This document shows, piece by piece, positions 47,971 to 56,743 of a stretch of 64,000 bases of DNA. Source of the stretch: Acidimicrobiales bacterium (GTDB taxonomy: Bacteria; Actinomycetota; Acidimicrobiia; Acidimicrobiales; SHLQ01); assembly GCA_020629635.1 (NCBI GenBank), contig JAHDCX010000001.1, positions 325,043 through 389,042 of the forward strand, in the 5' to 3' direction. Within the stretch, counting starts at the first letter, position 1, and the number at the start of each line of letters is the position of its first letter. The translations under genes were made by a program, and so were the position numbers. Under the pieces are notes generated by a model. The model had not been told where the DNA came from and made no database searches. It saw only the letters and a program-made list of their open reading frames with translations.

Positions 47971-48269
47971 GCTACCTGGACCGGATCGCCGAGGAGATTC
48001 GCGCAGAGGTGCCAGCGGATCTGATCCCGCCTGACGCTGCTGCGCTGTTCCTCATCTACGCGGTGCTCGCTCGGGCCAAAGGCCAGCAGACGACAGCGGA
48101 GGATGTCCACGACGCATGGACGGCATGGATGAGCGGCATGGGAGAGGAGCATCAGTCGATGCGGCCATTCGCCGAGCTTGACGCAGCGGTCAGGCAGGAG
48201 GACGAGCCCTTTCTCGGAGCGATTCACCGGGTCTCGAGGCGCCTCGACGGCGGCGACAGCCGCTCGTAG
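47967..48269 (+). CDS. Small acidic protein, third gene of TIR operon
   Basis: The 100-residue soluble acidic protein SYLDRIAEEIRAEVPADLIP...DVHDAWTAWMSGMGEEH...PFAELDAAVRQEDEPFLGAI is all-helical by appearance, with no signal peptide. GTG at 47967 overlaps the membrane gene stop (GTGA), so all three products are translationally coupled. Similar ~100-residue proteins are, as I recall, found in actinobacterial and phage genomes as an uncharacterised family. It could be a regulator or adaptor of the module. It converges with the integrase; 10 bases separate them. Confidence 0.7.
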   Translation: MSYLDRIAEEIRAEVPADLIPPDAAALFLIYAVLARAKGQQTTAEDVHDAWTAWMSGMGEEHQSMRPFAELDAAVRQEDEPFLGAIHRVSRRLDGGDSRS

Positions 48270-48279
48270 CGGCTTCGCG

Positions 48280-49683
48280 TCACTGGTCGCTCGGCAGAAT
48301 CAGTCCTGCCACTCGCTCGGCGGCGTCCGACTGGAGCGGTGCTCGGACGTGGGTGTAGATGTCGGCGGTGATGCGTTCGCTGGCGTGGTTGAGTCGGTCT
48401 TGGACGACCTTCATCGGCACCCCGGCTTCAAGGGCGACGGTGGCCCAGCCGTGACGGAGAGCGTGGAGGCTGATCGTCGGTAGCGGTTCGGCGGGGTGGT
48501 CGCGGTTGTAGCGGACCTGGGCTCGTTTGAACTCTCGGCTGAATCGTTCGGGGTGGAGGTAGTCGCCGTTCGGCTGAGCGAAGACGAGGTCGCGGACGTG
48601 GTAGCCAGCGAGGTCGCAGCCGGGTTCGGGCGATGCGCATACGTGGCTGGTGCCGGCGGCGAGGCGTTCCTGGTTCTGGATCGATCGCCAGGTCTTGAGG
48701 ATGGCGAGGGTGCCTTGGTCGAGGATGATGGCGTGGTTCTCGCCGGTCTTGCCTTAGGTCTTTACGACGAGCTGGTGGTTGACGCAGGTGACGGTCCAGA
48801 TGAGGGCGGCGGTGCCTTGCTCGAAGTCGATGTCTTGCCAGCGGATTCCGAGGTTGGCGCCGCGGCGGTCGCCGGACGTGGCGATGAACGCCCATGCGAC
48901 CCAGTAGCGGTGGTCGGTGCTGCGGGCCCATTCGAGGAAGGTCCGCGTTTGTTCGGCGGTCCACATTGGCCGCTCGGTCTTGGCCTTGGGCTTGCGTGGG
49001 GGTGTTGCATTTCGGGCGACGTTGTCGTTGACGAGGCCGAGCTTCACGGCGTCCTTCAGCGAGCGGCTGATGATCGTGTGGATGTAGCGGACCGTGCGGA
49101 CGGCCAAGTTGCCCTGGTTCTTCGACGCGTTCTTGGACCGGCGCACGATGGCGGCGACGGCGTCCTTCGAGAGCGGCTTTTCGTCGGGGAACTCCTCGGC
49201 GATCTTGTTGGCGATGGCGGTGTAGCTGACGCCTTGGGAGCGTAGGTAGGCGATGCGAGGATAGATCTTCGGGTCGTGGCGTCGGTTCGACGAGTCGTCG
49301 ACTCCGATTTCTTGCTTCTGGAGATCTCGGTACAGGTCGTTGAGGTGGATGGGTCCGAGCTGCTGGAGCTTGATGCCGCCGATGCGAGGCAGGATGTGGA
49401 CGCGCATGTTGCGCTCGTAGGACTCGATCGTGGAGCTCTCGAGCTGGTCATCGAGCTGGGGAAGCCAGAGCCGCTCGACGTAGTCGGCGTAGCTCATCCT
49501 CGATGGCTCGATGAAGGTGCCCTGCTCGGTGGCCGTGATCGCCTCGCGCAACGCTCGCTGGGCGTCGGACTTCGTGGCGAACCCGCTCTTCCATCGGTAC
49601 TTGCCTTCGCCGGTGGCGGGGTCGGTGACGTACTGGACGTACGCCCACTTCTTGCCCCGCTTGCGGACGTGCCCGGTCGCCAT
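48280..49683 (-). pseudogene. Tyrosine recombinase (integrase), interrupted by in-frame TAA
   Basis: The reading frame spans 467 codons plus stop, with one internal TAA at 48754-48756 (codon 310). Before it: arm-binding domain (HVRKRGKKWAYVQYVTDPAT), core-binding domain and catalytic Arg in TSGDRRGANLGIRW. After it the frame continues without shift: HALRHGWATVALEAG (H-x-x-R), VVQDRLNHASERI and the nucleophile in ADIYTHV. All catalytic residues exist, but on opposite sides of the stop. An insert at about residues 127-192 carries an HTH-like segment. It lies 3 bases downstream of the excisionase-like gene. It may be dead, read through, or a sequencing error. Confidence 0.88.
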
Positions 49684-49686
49684 GAC

Positions 49687-49974
49687 CTATCCCGCTGCCT
49701 CGGTGGCCGTGGGGCCACGCAACAACGACGACAGGAGCATCGGGACGGGAACGAGGAGGCGGCGGCCAAGGCGGACGCACGGGATCGTGCCGTCCTTGAT
49801 GCCTTCTCTGACAGATTTCTCGGAGACTCTGAGCACTGAAGCAGTCTCGCGGGTGGTGAGGACAGCCTTGCTGCCGATGCCGAGCATGTCGGCCCATTGG
49901 TCGAGGCGCAGGTCGTCGAGCGGCTCGGAGGTCTGCTCGGTGTGGCCGGCTTCGTTGGTCGGGGTGGCGCTCAT
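49687..49974 (-). CDS. Excisionase-like helix-turn-helix protein
   Basis: The 95-residue protein has a MerR/Xis-type winged-helix segment: VLTTRETASVLRVSEKSVRE followed by GIKDGTIPCVRLGRRLLVPV, the standard helix-turn-helix plus wing of small excisionases (HTH_17). Its place between the transglycosylase and the integrase, with ATGA overlap at its start, supports a role as recombination directionality factor. The first 45 residues are acidic and unrecognised. Confidence 0.85.
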   Translation of the reverse strand: MSATPTNEAGHTEQTSEPLDDLRLDQWADMLGIGSKAVLTTRETASVLRVSEKSVREGIKDGTIPCVRLGRRLLVPVPMLLSSLLRGPTATEAAG

Positions 49975-51173
49975 TCGTCGTCTCCTTGTTCGATGCGTGG
50001 CAGTGGGGTGATCTGGTCGAGCCATTGGCTCCAGTTGGTCGTGGCCTGGCCTTGGATGCACCCGGCGGACGGTGCGGCGGCGGGGTTGATGGGTTGGCCG
50101 CGGTGGATGGCGAGTAGGAGTGGTTGCGGGCAGATCGAACGGCCGGAGAAGCGGATGCCGAGGTGAAGGTGTGGGCCGGTGGTGTTGCCCGCTCCGAGCG
50201 TTCCGGGCTCGCCGCCGGACAGTCCAAGCGGCGATCCGGCTGCGACGACTTGGCCGGGAGCGACAAGTAACTGGGTGAGGTGGCAGTACGTGTACCTGGC
50301 GCCGTCGACTCCTTCGACGATCACGGTCGTGCCGCATCGGTTGGGGTCGGTCGGATAGATGCCGGCCGTTGACGCTGTCGTGACGGTGCCGGCGACCATG
50401 GAGAACAGGGGAGTGCCGAGAGGGATGCCGAGGTCGTAGGCGGGGTAGTCGTGATGTGGCCGTGTCAGTGCCGACTCGCTGGCGTAGCTCGCCGGTACGG
50501 GGAGGGCGTACCCGTCGACTGGTACTGCGGCAGCGGCCAGCGGACCGGTGTAGCGGCGGGCCCAGTCGAGGACTGCATCGACGTAGGCGGTCGAGCGGTT
50601 GTAACTGAAGACGGCGGCCTCGATGTCAACGATCTGGCCGTCAGGGCAGAGGTGTCGCCGCATTGCCGGGACGGCGTCGTAGGCGTTGTTCGGATCGGCG
50701 AGACCATCAGCGTTGGCGTCTCCGCCGAAGATGCGCCAGCTGCTTGGGATGAACTGGAACGGTCCAACGGCGCGGTCCCAGACAATGTCGCCGTCCCAGC
50801 GGCCGTCATCGGTGTCCGGGATGCGGGCGGTGCCGTTCGTCCCGTTGAGTGGGATGCCGATGATCGGCGGTCGGATGGTGCCGTCAAGTGCAATGTCCGC
50901 ACCACCGAAGCGGCCGTGGTTGGACTCGACCTTGCTGATTCCGGCCATGACCGTCCACGGCAGGCCCGGGCACTGTTGCGCCTCCTGGATGAACAGCTGC
51001 AGCAAGAGGGCCGGAATGTCCTCCATCGCTTCATCGGAAGGGTTGGACACGGTGACCGCAATGGCAGCGGAACCGGCACCACTCGATGCGACGACGACGA
51101 GCAGAATCAGGCTGAACGCTCCGGCGAGCAACACCCCGAAAATGACGGCAGCGAAGCCGGCGATGGCCTTCAT
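49971..51173 (-). CDS. Lytic transglycosylase / M23 peptidase, membrane-anchored
   Basis: The 400-residue protein has an N-terminal membrane helix (about 5-30). An SLT/MltB-like muramidase domain follows (TVMAGISKVESNHGRFGG with the catalytic Glu; WDRAVGPFQFIPSSWRIFGG; VFSYNRSTAYVDAVLDWA), then an M23 endopeptidase domain with zinc ligands in RPHHDYPAYDLGIP and GPHLHLGIRFSG. Such two-activity enzymes open the wall locally for secretion or conjugation machines in Gram-positive elements. ATG at 51173 is the start. It is the first gene of the leftward transglycosylase-xis-int operon, divergent from the Tad operon. Confidence 0.92.
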   Translation of the reverse strand: MKAIAGFAAVIFGVLLAGAFSLILLVVVASSGAGSAAIAVTVSNPSDEAMEDIPALLLQLFIQEAQQCPGLPWTVMAGISKVESNHGRFGGADIALDGTIRPPIIGIPLNGTNGTARIPDTDDGRWDGDIVWDRAVGPFQFIPSSWRIFGGDANADGLADPNNAYDAVPAMRRHLCPDGQIVDIEAAVFSYNRSTAYVDAVLDWARRYTGPLAAAAVPVDGYALPVPASYASESALTRPHHDYPAYDLGIPLGTPLFSMVAGTVTTASTAGIYPTDPNRCGTTVIVEGVDGARYTYCHLTQLLVAPGQVVAAGSPLGLSGGEPGTLGAGNTTGPHLHLGIRFSGRSICPQPLLLAIHRGQPINPAAAPSAGCIQGQATTNWSQWLDQITPLPRIEQGDDE

Positions 51174-51623
51174 GGAGCGTTCCGACGTCGACTCACGACC
51201 GTCCGAGGGACGGTGCCTGCGGGCTGTCGCGACGGTGAGCCGGAGCGGACAACCTCCGGAGGTCGTCACGTTGCGTGGCTGAATCGGCTAGGTCAAAGGC
51301 ATCATCCTCGGCTCGGTCTTGGTGCCGTTTTGGGTGCGCTGAAGCCTTGAATCTGTAGCGATCGAGGCGGTTCCACGTCCCTGGGTGGTTGTGCTCCGGT
51401 CGAAACGAACCCTTGACAGCCGCCGAACACCGTCACGTACCGTGGTTGTTGTGACGGGCGGCACGTGGCGTGCGGAGGGGCAGAGGTTGGCGACCCCAGG
51501 TGGAGGCTCGGTGTCTCGCGCCGTGTCTACGGTGGGGTTTCACCACCGGGGGACCGTGGCGCATCTCGATCGGCCGACTGAGTGCAACGGAACCCAGCGA
51601 CCACGAAGAGTGAGGTTCCCGTC
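51174..51623. promoter_or_regulatory. 450-base divergent intergenic region with promoter candidate
   Basis: No gene is supported here; an 80-codon frame at 51385-51627 has no recognisable content and ends inside the lipoprotein gene. It separates the leftward transglycosylase operon from the rightward Tad operon, so it should hold promoters for both. Candidates are TTGACA (51413-51418) with TACCGT (51438-51443) at 19 bases, and an inverted repeat CGTCAC/GTGACG (51431-51436, 51451-51456) covering the -10. Confidence 0.5.
51413..51443 (+). promoter_or_regulatory. Putative sigma-A-type promoter of island Tad operon
   Basis: TTGACA and TACCGT with a 19-base spacer, about 180 bases before the lipoprotein start. 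Spacer is long; other start sites are possible. Confidence 0.4.
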
Positions 51624-52298
51624 ATGAGAGTCACCGTCATCGCCCCGCTGTTTGCGCTCCTGATCGCAGCGGGATGCTCCTCTGGCGAGGACACGACCGG
51701 CTCGACGCCGACCACCTTCGCGGTGTCCTCGACCACGTCGACGACGGCTTCACCGACACCGACGGAGGCACCGGAGCCGACCGAGGACAGTGGCGATCCC
51801 AATGAGGCTGTGTCGACCACGACCGCCGAGACAGTGGCCGATCCCGAACCAGCGATCGAGGAAATCGTCGCCGATCGAATCCGCGGCTACTTCTCTGCCC
51901 GAGAGGCTGCGAACGCAGCTCCCGCTCCGAACCCGGACGATCCCGGCCTCGCCGAGTTCGCCGTGAGCGAGGAACTGGCCGCCGTCGTCGCCAACACGCA
52001 GACGAGGCTCGACGCCGGACAAGCGATCCGGCCTGGCGAGCAGAACCTGGCCGAGATCCGGGTCGGGTTCGTGGAGGCCGGGGCCTCAGCGGCGACGGCT
52101 GCCGCCTGTGCCGTCGACGACGGCGTGATCTTCGACGTCGCCACCGGCACCGTCGTCAACGACGACGTCGTGACGCACAACTATCAGATCAACCTCGAGC
52201 TCCACGACGGGCTGTGGAAGGTGAGCCGCATCGTGCGCGTCCAGCAGTGGGAGGGGGTGGCCGGGTGCGCGTTATCACCCGCGGACTACCCCTTCTGA
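51624..52298 (+). CDS. Island lipoprotein, first gene of Tad-like operon
   Basis: The 224-residue protein has lipobox AAGC after a short signal (MRVTVIAPLFALLIAAGC). A Thr/Ser/Pro/Glu linker (about 20-65) leads to a compact domain with repeated strands (VFDVATGTVVN, HNYQINLELHDGLWKVSRIV) that looks NTF2-like. No catalytic motif. It overlaps the next gene by 34 bases, so translation is coupled. Probably a surface component of the island secretion system. Confidence 0.75.
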   Translation: MRVTVIAPLFALLIAAGCSSGEDTTGSTPTTFAVSSTTSTTASPTPTEAPEPTEDSGDPNEAVSTTTAETVADPEPAIEEIVADRIRGYFSAREAANAAPAPNPDDPGLAEFAVSEELAAVVANTQTRLDAGQAIRPGEQNLAEIRVGFVEAGASAATAAACAVDDGVIFDVATGTVVNDDVVTHNYQINLELHDGLWKVSRIVRVQQWEGVAGCALSPADYPF

Positions 52299-53083
52299 TT
52301 GTCGCAACGCTCCTGACGGCAACGCCCGTCGGGGCGGCGGATCAGGGGGATGTGGGAATCGTCGACGGGACCGTTCGCGTCGTCGCCGTCGCCACTATCC
52401 CTGGGGAGTCGTGGGGCTCTGACAACGACTGCGTCTATGAGGTCGTGATCGAGGACGACATCGCGTTCGGCGTTTACGAGGTCGACGGCACCCGGATGTA
52501 CTCCGACTCCGGGCGCTGGCTCGGCAAGTCCTGCGAAGGCGAAGCCGTCGCCGTCGACGGGCTGTTCACGTTCCCTGAGGGTGGGGGGTTCAACACCCCG
52601 GACCTCTTACAGCAGGCGATCGACGTACTCGACCCACCAGAACCCGGCTGGGGAGCGAGTCCCGACGGCGTCGAGATCGCGATGGTGACCCAGCTGCCAA
52701 CAGCGCTCTGGGTCGACGCTGCCTACTGGAGTGGGAACTTCGTCGCCCGGGTCGAGACGCCGAGTGGCCGGGTGTGGGCCGAGGCCACGGCCGTGCCCCG
52801 GACCTCGACGTGGACACCGGGAGATGGAGCGGTCGTGAACTGTGCCGGTGGCGGCGAGCCCTGGGGGCCCGAACCGGCCACGGACGAGGCGGGCTGCTCG
52901 CACACCTACGTGCGATCGACCGCTGGTAGCGCCGGCTACGGCATGACAGTCGAGGTCGCCTTCGACGTCACGGGCAACACCAGCACCGGGGGAGTCGAGG
53001 ACCTCGGCCAGATCTTTCGAGCCTCGGCGCCGGTCCTCGTGACCGTCGGCGAGATCCAGGCAATCGAGACGAGCGGAACATAG
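52265..53083 (+). CDS. Secreted protein with PKD-like beta domain
   Basis: The 272-residue protein has a Sec signal (LPLLIVATLLTATPVGAA). The C-terminal half has the pattern of PKD/Ig-like secreted proteins common in actinobacterial conjugative clusters: ALWVDAAYWSGNFVARVETP, TSTWTPGDGAVVNCAGGGEP, CSHTYVRSTAGSAGYGMTVE and VLVTVGEIQAIET. It may be a wall or pilus-associated surface protein. GTG start overlaps the lipoprotein gene. Confidence 0.7.
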   Translation: MRVITRGLPLLIVATLLTATPVGAADQGDVGIVDGTVRVVAVATIPGESWGSDNDCVYEVVIEDDIAFGVYEVDGTRMYSDSGRWLGKSCEGEAVAVDGLFTFPEGGGFNTPDLLQQAIDVLDPPEPGWGASPDGVEIAMVTQLPTALWVDAAYWSGNFVARVETPSGRVWAEATAVPRTSTWTPGDGAVVNCAGGGEPWGPEPATDEAGCSHTYVRSTAGSAGYGMTVEVAFDVTGNTSTGGVEDLGQIFRASAPVLVTVGEIQAIETSGT

Positions 53084-53095
53084 GGAGATGAGGGA

Positions 53096-53785
53096 GTGGC
53101 GACTCAACTGAAAGAACGGGCGAAGCTGAACGGGCACGGGGAACCGATCACGATCGGCGCGCCCCCCGACGGCCATCGCCAGCGGCGGATGCCCGAGATG
53201 GCTGGCGGCCTCCTCCTGGTCGTTGTCTGTGCGCTCGGTGCGCTGTGGTGGCAGACGTCCTCGACCGAACGCCAGCCCGTGCTTGCGCTGCGGAATCCCA
53301 TCGAACGAGGCGATATCGTGCAGCTCGACGATCTCCAGATCGTCAGCATCGACACCGATCAAGCAATCGCGGTGCTCGCCGACACCGATGCCGCACAGGT
53401 CGTCGGTCGAGTGGCCCGCACCGACCTCGCTGCCGGAACCCTCGTCACTCCCGACCAGTTCAGCTCCAGCTCGACGCTCGGGGTCGATGATGGCGTCGTC
53501 GGGCTCGCTCTTGATCCTGGCCAGTTCCCGTCGCTCTCGTTGGCCCCCGGCGACGCCGTGTCGATCGTGCTCACCCCATCACCGAGCGACCCCCGAGCCT
53601 TCGACGAACAACAGACCGCCAACGTCCTCGTCGACCGGGCAACGGTGGTCGAGGTGAGTCAGCTCGGCGTGCAGGGCGGGCTGTTCGTCTCGCTGCAGGT
53701 GGACGAAGCGGACGCCGGACGCATCGCAACCGCGGCCGCCACCAACCGGGTCCGACTCATCCAGGTGTCGGAGGTGGAGGGATGA
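53096..53785 (+). CDS. SAF-domain protein, CpaB-like
   Basis: The 229-residue protein has one membrane helix (about 36-55; GGLLLVVVCALGALWWQ) and a SAF domain (LALRNPIERGDIVQLDDLQI, VVGRVARTDLAAGTLVTPDQ). It has the same role slot as CpaB of the chromosomal locus but half the length and lacks the acidic tail. GTG start at 53096 follows a GGGAGATGAGGG site. It overlaps the CpaE-like gene by ATGA. Confidence 0.85.
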   Translation: MATQLKERAKLNGHGEPITIGAPPDGHRQRRMPEMAGGLLLVVVCALGALWWQTSSTERQPVLALRNPIERGDIVQLDDLQIVSIDTDQAIAVLADTDAAQVVGRVARTDLAAGTLVTPDQFSSSSTLGVDDGVVGLALDPGQFPSLSLAPGDAVSIVLTPSPSDPRAFDEQQTANVLVDRATVVEVSQLGVQGGLFVSLQVDEADAGRIATAAATNRVRLIQVSEVEG

Positions 53786-54582
53786 CCCTCACCTGCTTCG
53801 CCTCCGCCAAAGGGGCACCCGGCGTCACGCTCACGGCACTCGGCTTCACCGCGGCAAGGGCAGCGGCGGGAACGCCGACGCTGCTTCTCGAAGCCGACCC
53901 GAGCGGCGGAAGCCTCGCAATCCGCTACCAGCTCGGGCGCCAGCCCGGCCTGATCACGCTCGCTGCGGCGAGCCGGCACGGTCTCAATCGCAACGAGATC
54001 ACAGCGCACGCCCAAGAGCTGCCGGGCGGGTTGGCCGCGATCGTTGCACCCGAGCGTCACGATCGAACCGCTGCGATCCTCCGGGCGGATGGTGGCCGCC
54101 TCGGCCGATTCCTCGCCGACCTTCCAGACCTCCACATCGTCGCCGACTGCGGTCGGCTCGACAGTGAAACGCTCGCTACCGGCCTGCCGAGCCAGGCGGA
54201 CGTGTTGTATATGCTCGCCCGACCAGTCGCCGAGGACGTCCAACCGGCGGCAGCGCTCGCCGCATCGGCTCGAGACCAGGGTGTTCCGGTTGGCTGGGTT
54301 CTCATCGGCGATCGACCTCACGACCCGGCCGAGGTTGCCGAGGTGACCGGCACCCCGGTCGCAGCTGTCTTGCCCGACGACCATCGGGCCGCCACGGCGA
54401 TGGCCGAAGGCCGAGCCGAGGGACGTGGGCGGCGAAGTCGCCTGGCGCGTGCGATCTCCGCGTTCGCCGCTGAGACGGCACCGCTCGGAAGCGGTGAGGA
54501 AGCTGAGCAGTCGCCGGCCAGGGTGGAGCCCACTGCTCACGAGCCGAAGCCGTTGGCGGAGCTCGCCACGGAGGTCGGCTGA
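53782..54582 (+). CDS. CpaE/MinD-like protein with degraded P-loop
   Basis: The 266-residue protein has a ParA/MinD-like core: FASAKGAPGVTLTALGFTAA at the place of Walker A, LLLEADPSGGSLAIRYQLGR in the switch region and HIVADCGRL. The Gly-Lys-Thr of Walker A is Gly-Val-Thr, so ATP hydrolysis is doubtful. The C-terminal 60 residues are Glu/Pro-rich. It overlaps TadA by TGATG. Likely positions or regulates the island pilus ATPase. Confidence 0.82.
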   Translation: MTLTCFASAKGAPGVTLTALGFTAARAAAGTPTLLLEADPSGGSLAIRYQLGRQPGLITLAAASRHGLNRNEITAHAQELPGGLAAIVAPERHDRTAAILRADGGRLGRFLADLPDLHIVADCGRLDSETLATGLPSQADVLYMLARPVAEDVQPAAALAASARDQGVPVGWVLIGDRPHDPAEVAEVTGTPVAAVLPDDHRAATAMAEGRAEGRGRRSRLARAISAFAAETAPLGSGEEAEQSPARVEPTAHEPKPLAELATEVG

Positions 54583-55892
54583 TGTTCGACTCGACCCTCG
54601 TCAATCGCCTGCACGCAGCCGTGGGGGAGGCGTTGGACGAACGTGATGCGAGCGACGAACGTGAACAGCGTCGAACGCTGACCCACGACGACCGCCGCCA
54701 GTTCGCCCGCCAACTGATCACCAAGCAACTCGCCGGGCTCGACTCGCAGCGTCTCGCCGACGGCCAGCCGCCGATCACCGACGCGGAGTCGAAGCAGCTG
54801 ACGGTTGCGGTGATGAACCGGCTGTTCGGGCTCGGCCGACTTCAGGCCTACATCGACGACCCGCAATGGACCGATATCCACGCCAACGGCTGCGACCAGG
54901 TCTGGCTCCTTCGCAACGACGGTGCCGTCGTCGAGGGCGCTCCGATTGCAGACTCCGATGCAGAGCTCATCGAGCTGATTCAGACACAAGCCCGCAGAGG
55001 ACGCAGCGAACAACGTTGGGATCCGGCCAGCCCGGAACTCGACATGCGCCTTCCGTCGGGCGACCGACTCCACGCCATCGCGTGGGTGTCTGGCCGCCCG
55101 TCGGTCTCGATCCGGCGGCACAACTTCGACATCGGCCATCTCAAGCAACTGATCGGGATGGGGACCATCTCCGAGTCGCTCTACCACCTGCTCCGAGCGA
55201 TGGTCGCGGCCCGCTTTAACGTCATCGTGGCCGGCGGAACCGGAGCCGGGAAGACCACCCTGCTCCGCTGCCTGCTGAACGAGGTTGCGGTCGACGAGCG
55301 CATCATCACGGTTGAGGACTCGCTCGAGATCGGGCTCGAGCACTTCGCCCACCTGCACCCCAACCACGTCGATCTCGAAGCGCGAGAGGCGAACCTCGAA
55401 GGCGTCGGCGAGTTCCCCATGCACCGCCTCGTTCGATCCGGACTGCGCATGCAGCCCGACCGAGTGATCGTCGGAGAGGTCCGAGGAGCCGAAGCGCTTC
55501 CAATGATGCTCGCCATGTCCCAGGGCAACGACGGCTCGATGTGCACCATCCACGCCGACTCCAGCCTCGGCGTGTTCACCCGGCTCCAGATGTACATGGC
55601 GATGACCCCGGAGCGCTTCGACGTCGAGGTCACCAACCTCATGATCGCCAACGCCGTCCACTTCGTCGTTCACCTCGCCCGGCTCGACACCAACGAGCGG
55701 GTCGTCACGAGCGTCCGCGAGATCACCGGCGCCGACGGCCCAATGGTCACCTCCAACGAGGTCTACGCGCCCGGAGCGGACGGTCGAGCGATGCCCCGAT
55801 TCGGCCTCAGCGATTCGAGCATGGCCAGGCTTGAGCGCTGCGGATTCGACTCTTCGTGGCTGCAGCCGAAGCACGCGGTATGGGCACGATGA
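54582..55892 (+). CDS. tadA: TadA/CpaF-type secretion ATPase (island copy)
   Basis: The 436-residue ATPase has an N-domain (NRLFGLGRLQAYIDDPQWTD, IHANGCDQVWLLRNDG), Walker A VAGGTGAGKTTLLRCLLNEV, Asp box TVEDSLEIGLEHF, Walker B RMQPDRVIVGEVRGAEALPM, and the His box NDGSMCTIHADSSLGVF. A VirB11/TadA hexamer energises pilus assembly or secretion. Its sequence is far from the chromosomal CpaF, so the island system is not a recent duplicate. Overlaps TadB by ATGA. Confidence 0.94.
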   Translation: MFDSTLVNRLHAAVGEALDERDASDEREQRRTLTHDDRRQFARQLITKQLAGLDSQRLADGQPPITDAESKQLTVAVMNRLFGLGRLQAYIDDPQWTDIHANGCDQVWLLRNDGAVVEGAPIADSDAELIELIQTQARRGRSEQRWDPASPELDMRLPSGDRLHAIAWVSGRPSVSIRRHNFDIGHLKQLIGMGTISESLYHLLRAMVAARFNVIVAGGTGAGKTTLLRCLLNEVAVDERIITVEDSLEIGLEHFAHLHPNHVDLEAREANLEGVGEFPMHRLVRSGLRMQPDRVIVGEVRGAEALPMMLAMSQGNDGSMCTIHADSSLGVFTRLQMYMAMTPERFDVEVTNLMIANAVHFVVHLARLDTNERVVTSVREITGADGPMVTSNEVYAPGADGRAMPRFGLSDSSMARLERCGFDSSWLQPKHAVWAR

Positions 55893-56743
55893 GCGGACTC
55901 GTTGCCGTGCTGGCCGGAACAGGCGTTGGCCTTGGCCTGTGGCTGTTCTTCGCTGGACTGAGGGGCGCACGCCTGCTTCCGGACCTTCGATCGTTTCTTC
56001 CCCCTGGTCTCGAAAGCGAGAAGGCTCTCGCCTGGATCGCCAGTGCGGCTGTGGGCGCGGCGCTCGTGTTCGCCATGACCGGTTGGCCTGTGGCCGCAGT
56101 CATCACCGGTGGCACGATCTTCTGGCTACCCAGACCGCTGGCGGCGCGATCGGAACGGGCCGACGAGTCAGCGAAGACCGAAGCGATCGCCTCGTGGGCA
56201 GAGATGATCCGAGACAACATCGCCGGCTCGGCGGGCCTCGAACAGGCCCTTATCGCCTCGGCGTCGGTCGCCCCGACCGCCATCGCTCCTGAGCTTCGTC
56301 GCTTCGCTGGTCGCGTCGACCGGATGTCGACGGTCGACGCGTTGATCCGACTCGGCGAGGACCTCGATCATCCGTCAGCCGACCTCGTGGTCGTTGCCCT
56401 CGTCAACGCAGCCCGGATGGAAGCTCGCGAACTCGGCCCGTTGCTCGGCCGGCTCGCCGACACGATCCGGGCAGACGTGCGGATGCGGCTCCGAGTGGAG
56501 GTCGGCCGAGCGCGGATCCGAACATCCGCCCGCATCGTCGTCGCTACGACGCTCGTCACCATCGCGTTCCTGTTCGCCTTCTCGCGGCAACTCCTCGAGG
56601 CCTACGACTCCACGACCGGCCAGGTCTGGCTGGTCGTCGTGGCTGGCGTGTTCGCGCTCGGCGGCTGGATGCTCCACAGCTACGGCCAGATCGACATGCC
56701 GGAGCGGTTCGCCGCTCGCACGACGATGGGTCCCCAGCAATGA
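55889..56743 (+). CDS. tadB: TadB-like platform protein (island copy)
   Basis: The 284-residue protein has N-terminal membrane helices (VAVLAGTGVGLGLWLFFAGL; AAVITGGTIFW), a GspF core (EMIRDNIAGSAGLEQALIAS, LVVVALVNAARMEARELGPL) and two C-terminal helices (IVVATTLVTIAFLFAFS, WLVVVAGVFALGGWMLH). No VWA fusion, unlike the chromosomal homologue. ATG 55889 overlaps the TadA stop; an ATG at 55880 is possible. Confidence 0.88.
   Translation: MSGLVAVLAGTGVGLGLWLFFAGLRGARLLPDLRSFLPPGLESEKALAWIASAAVGAALVFAMTGWPVAAVITGGTIFWLPRPLAARSERADESAKTEAIASWAEMIRDNIAGSAGLEQALIASASVAPTAIAPELRRFAGRVDRMSTVDALIRLGEDLDHPSADLVVVALVNAARMEARELGPLLGRLADTIRADVRMRLRVEVGRARIRTSARIVVATTLVTIAFLFAFSRQLLEAYDSTTGQVWLVVVAGVFALGGWMLHSYGQIDMPERFAARTTMGPQQ

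Noticed and set aside
48496-49245. Plus-strand frame of 249 codons opposite the integrase
   Set aside because: Gly/Val/Asp-rich shadow; the minus strand carries integrase motifs on both sides of the stop.
51385-51627. 80-codon gene before the island lipoprotein
   Set aside because: No ribosome site, Arg/Thr-rich text, and it covers the likely promoter region.
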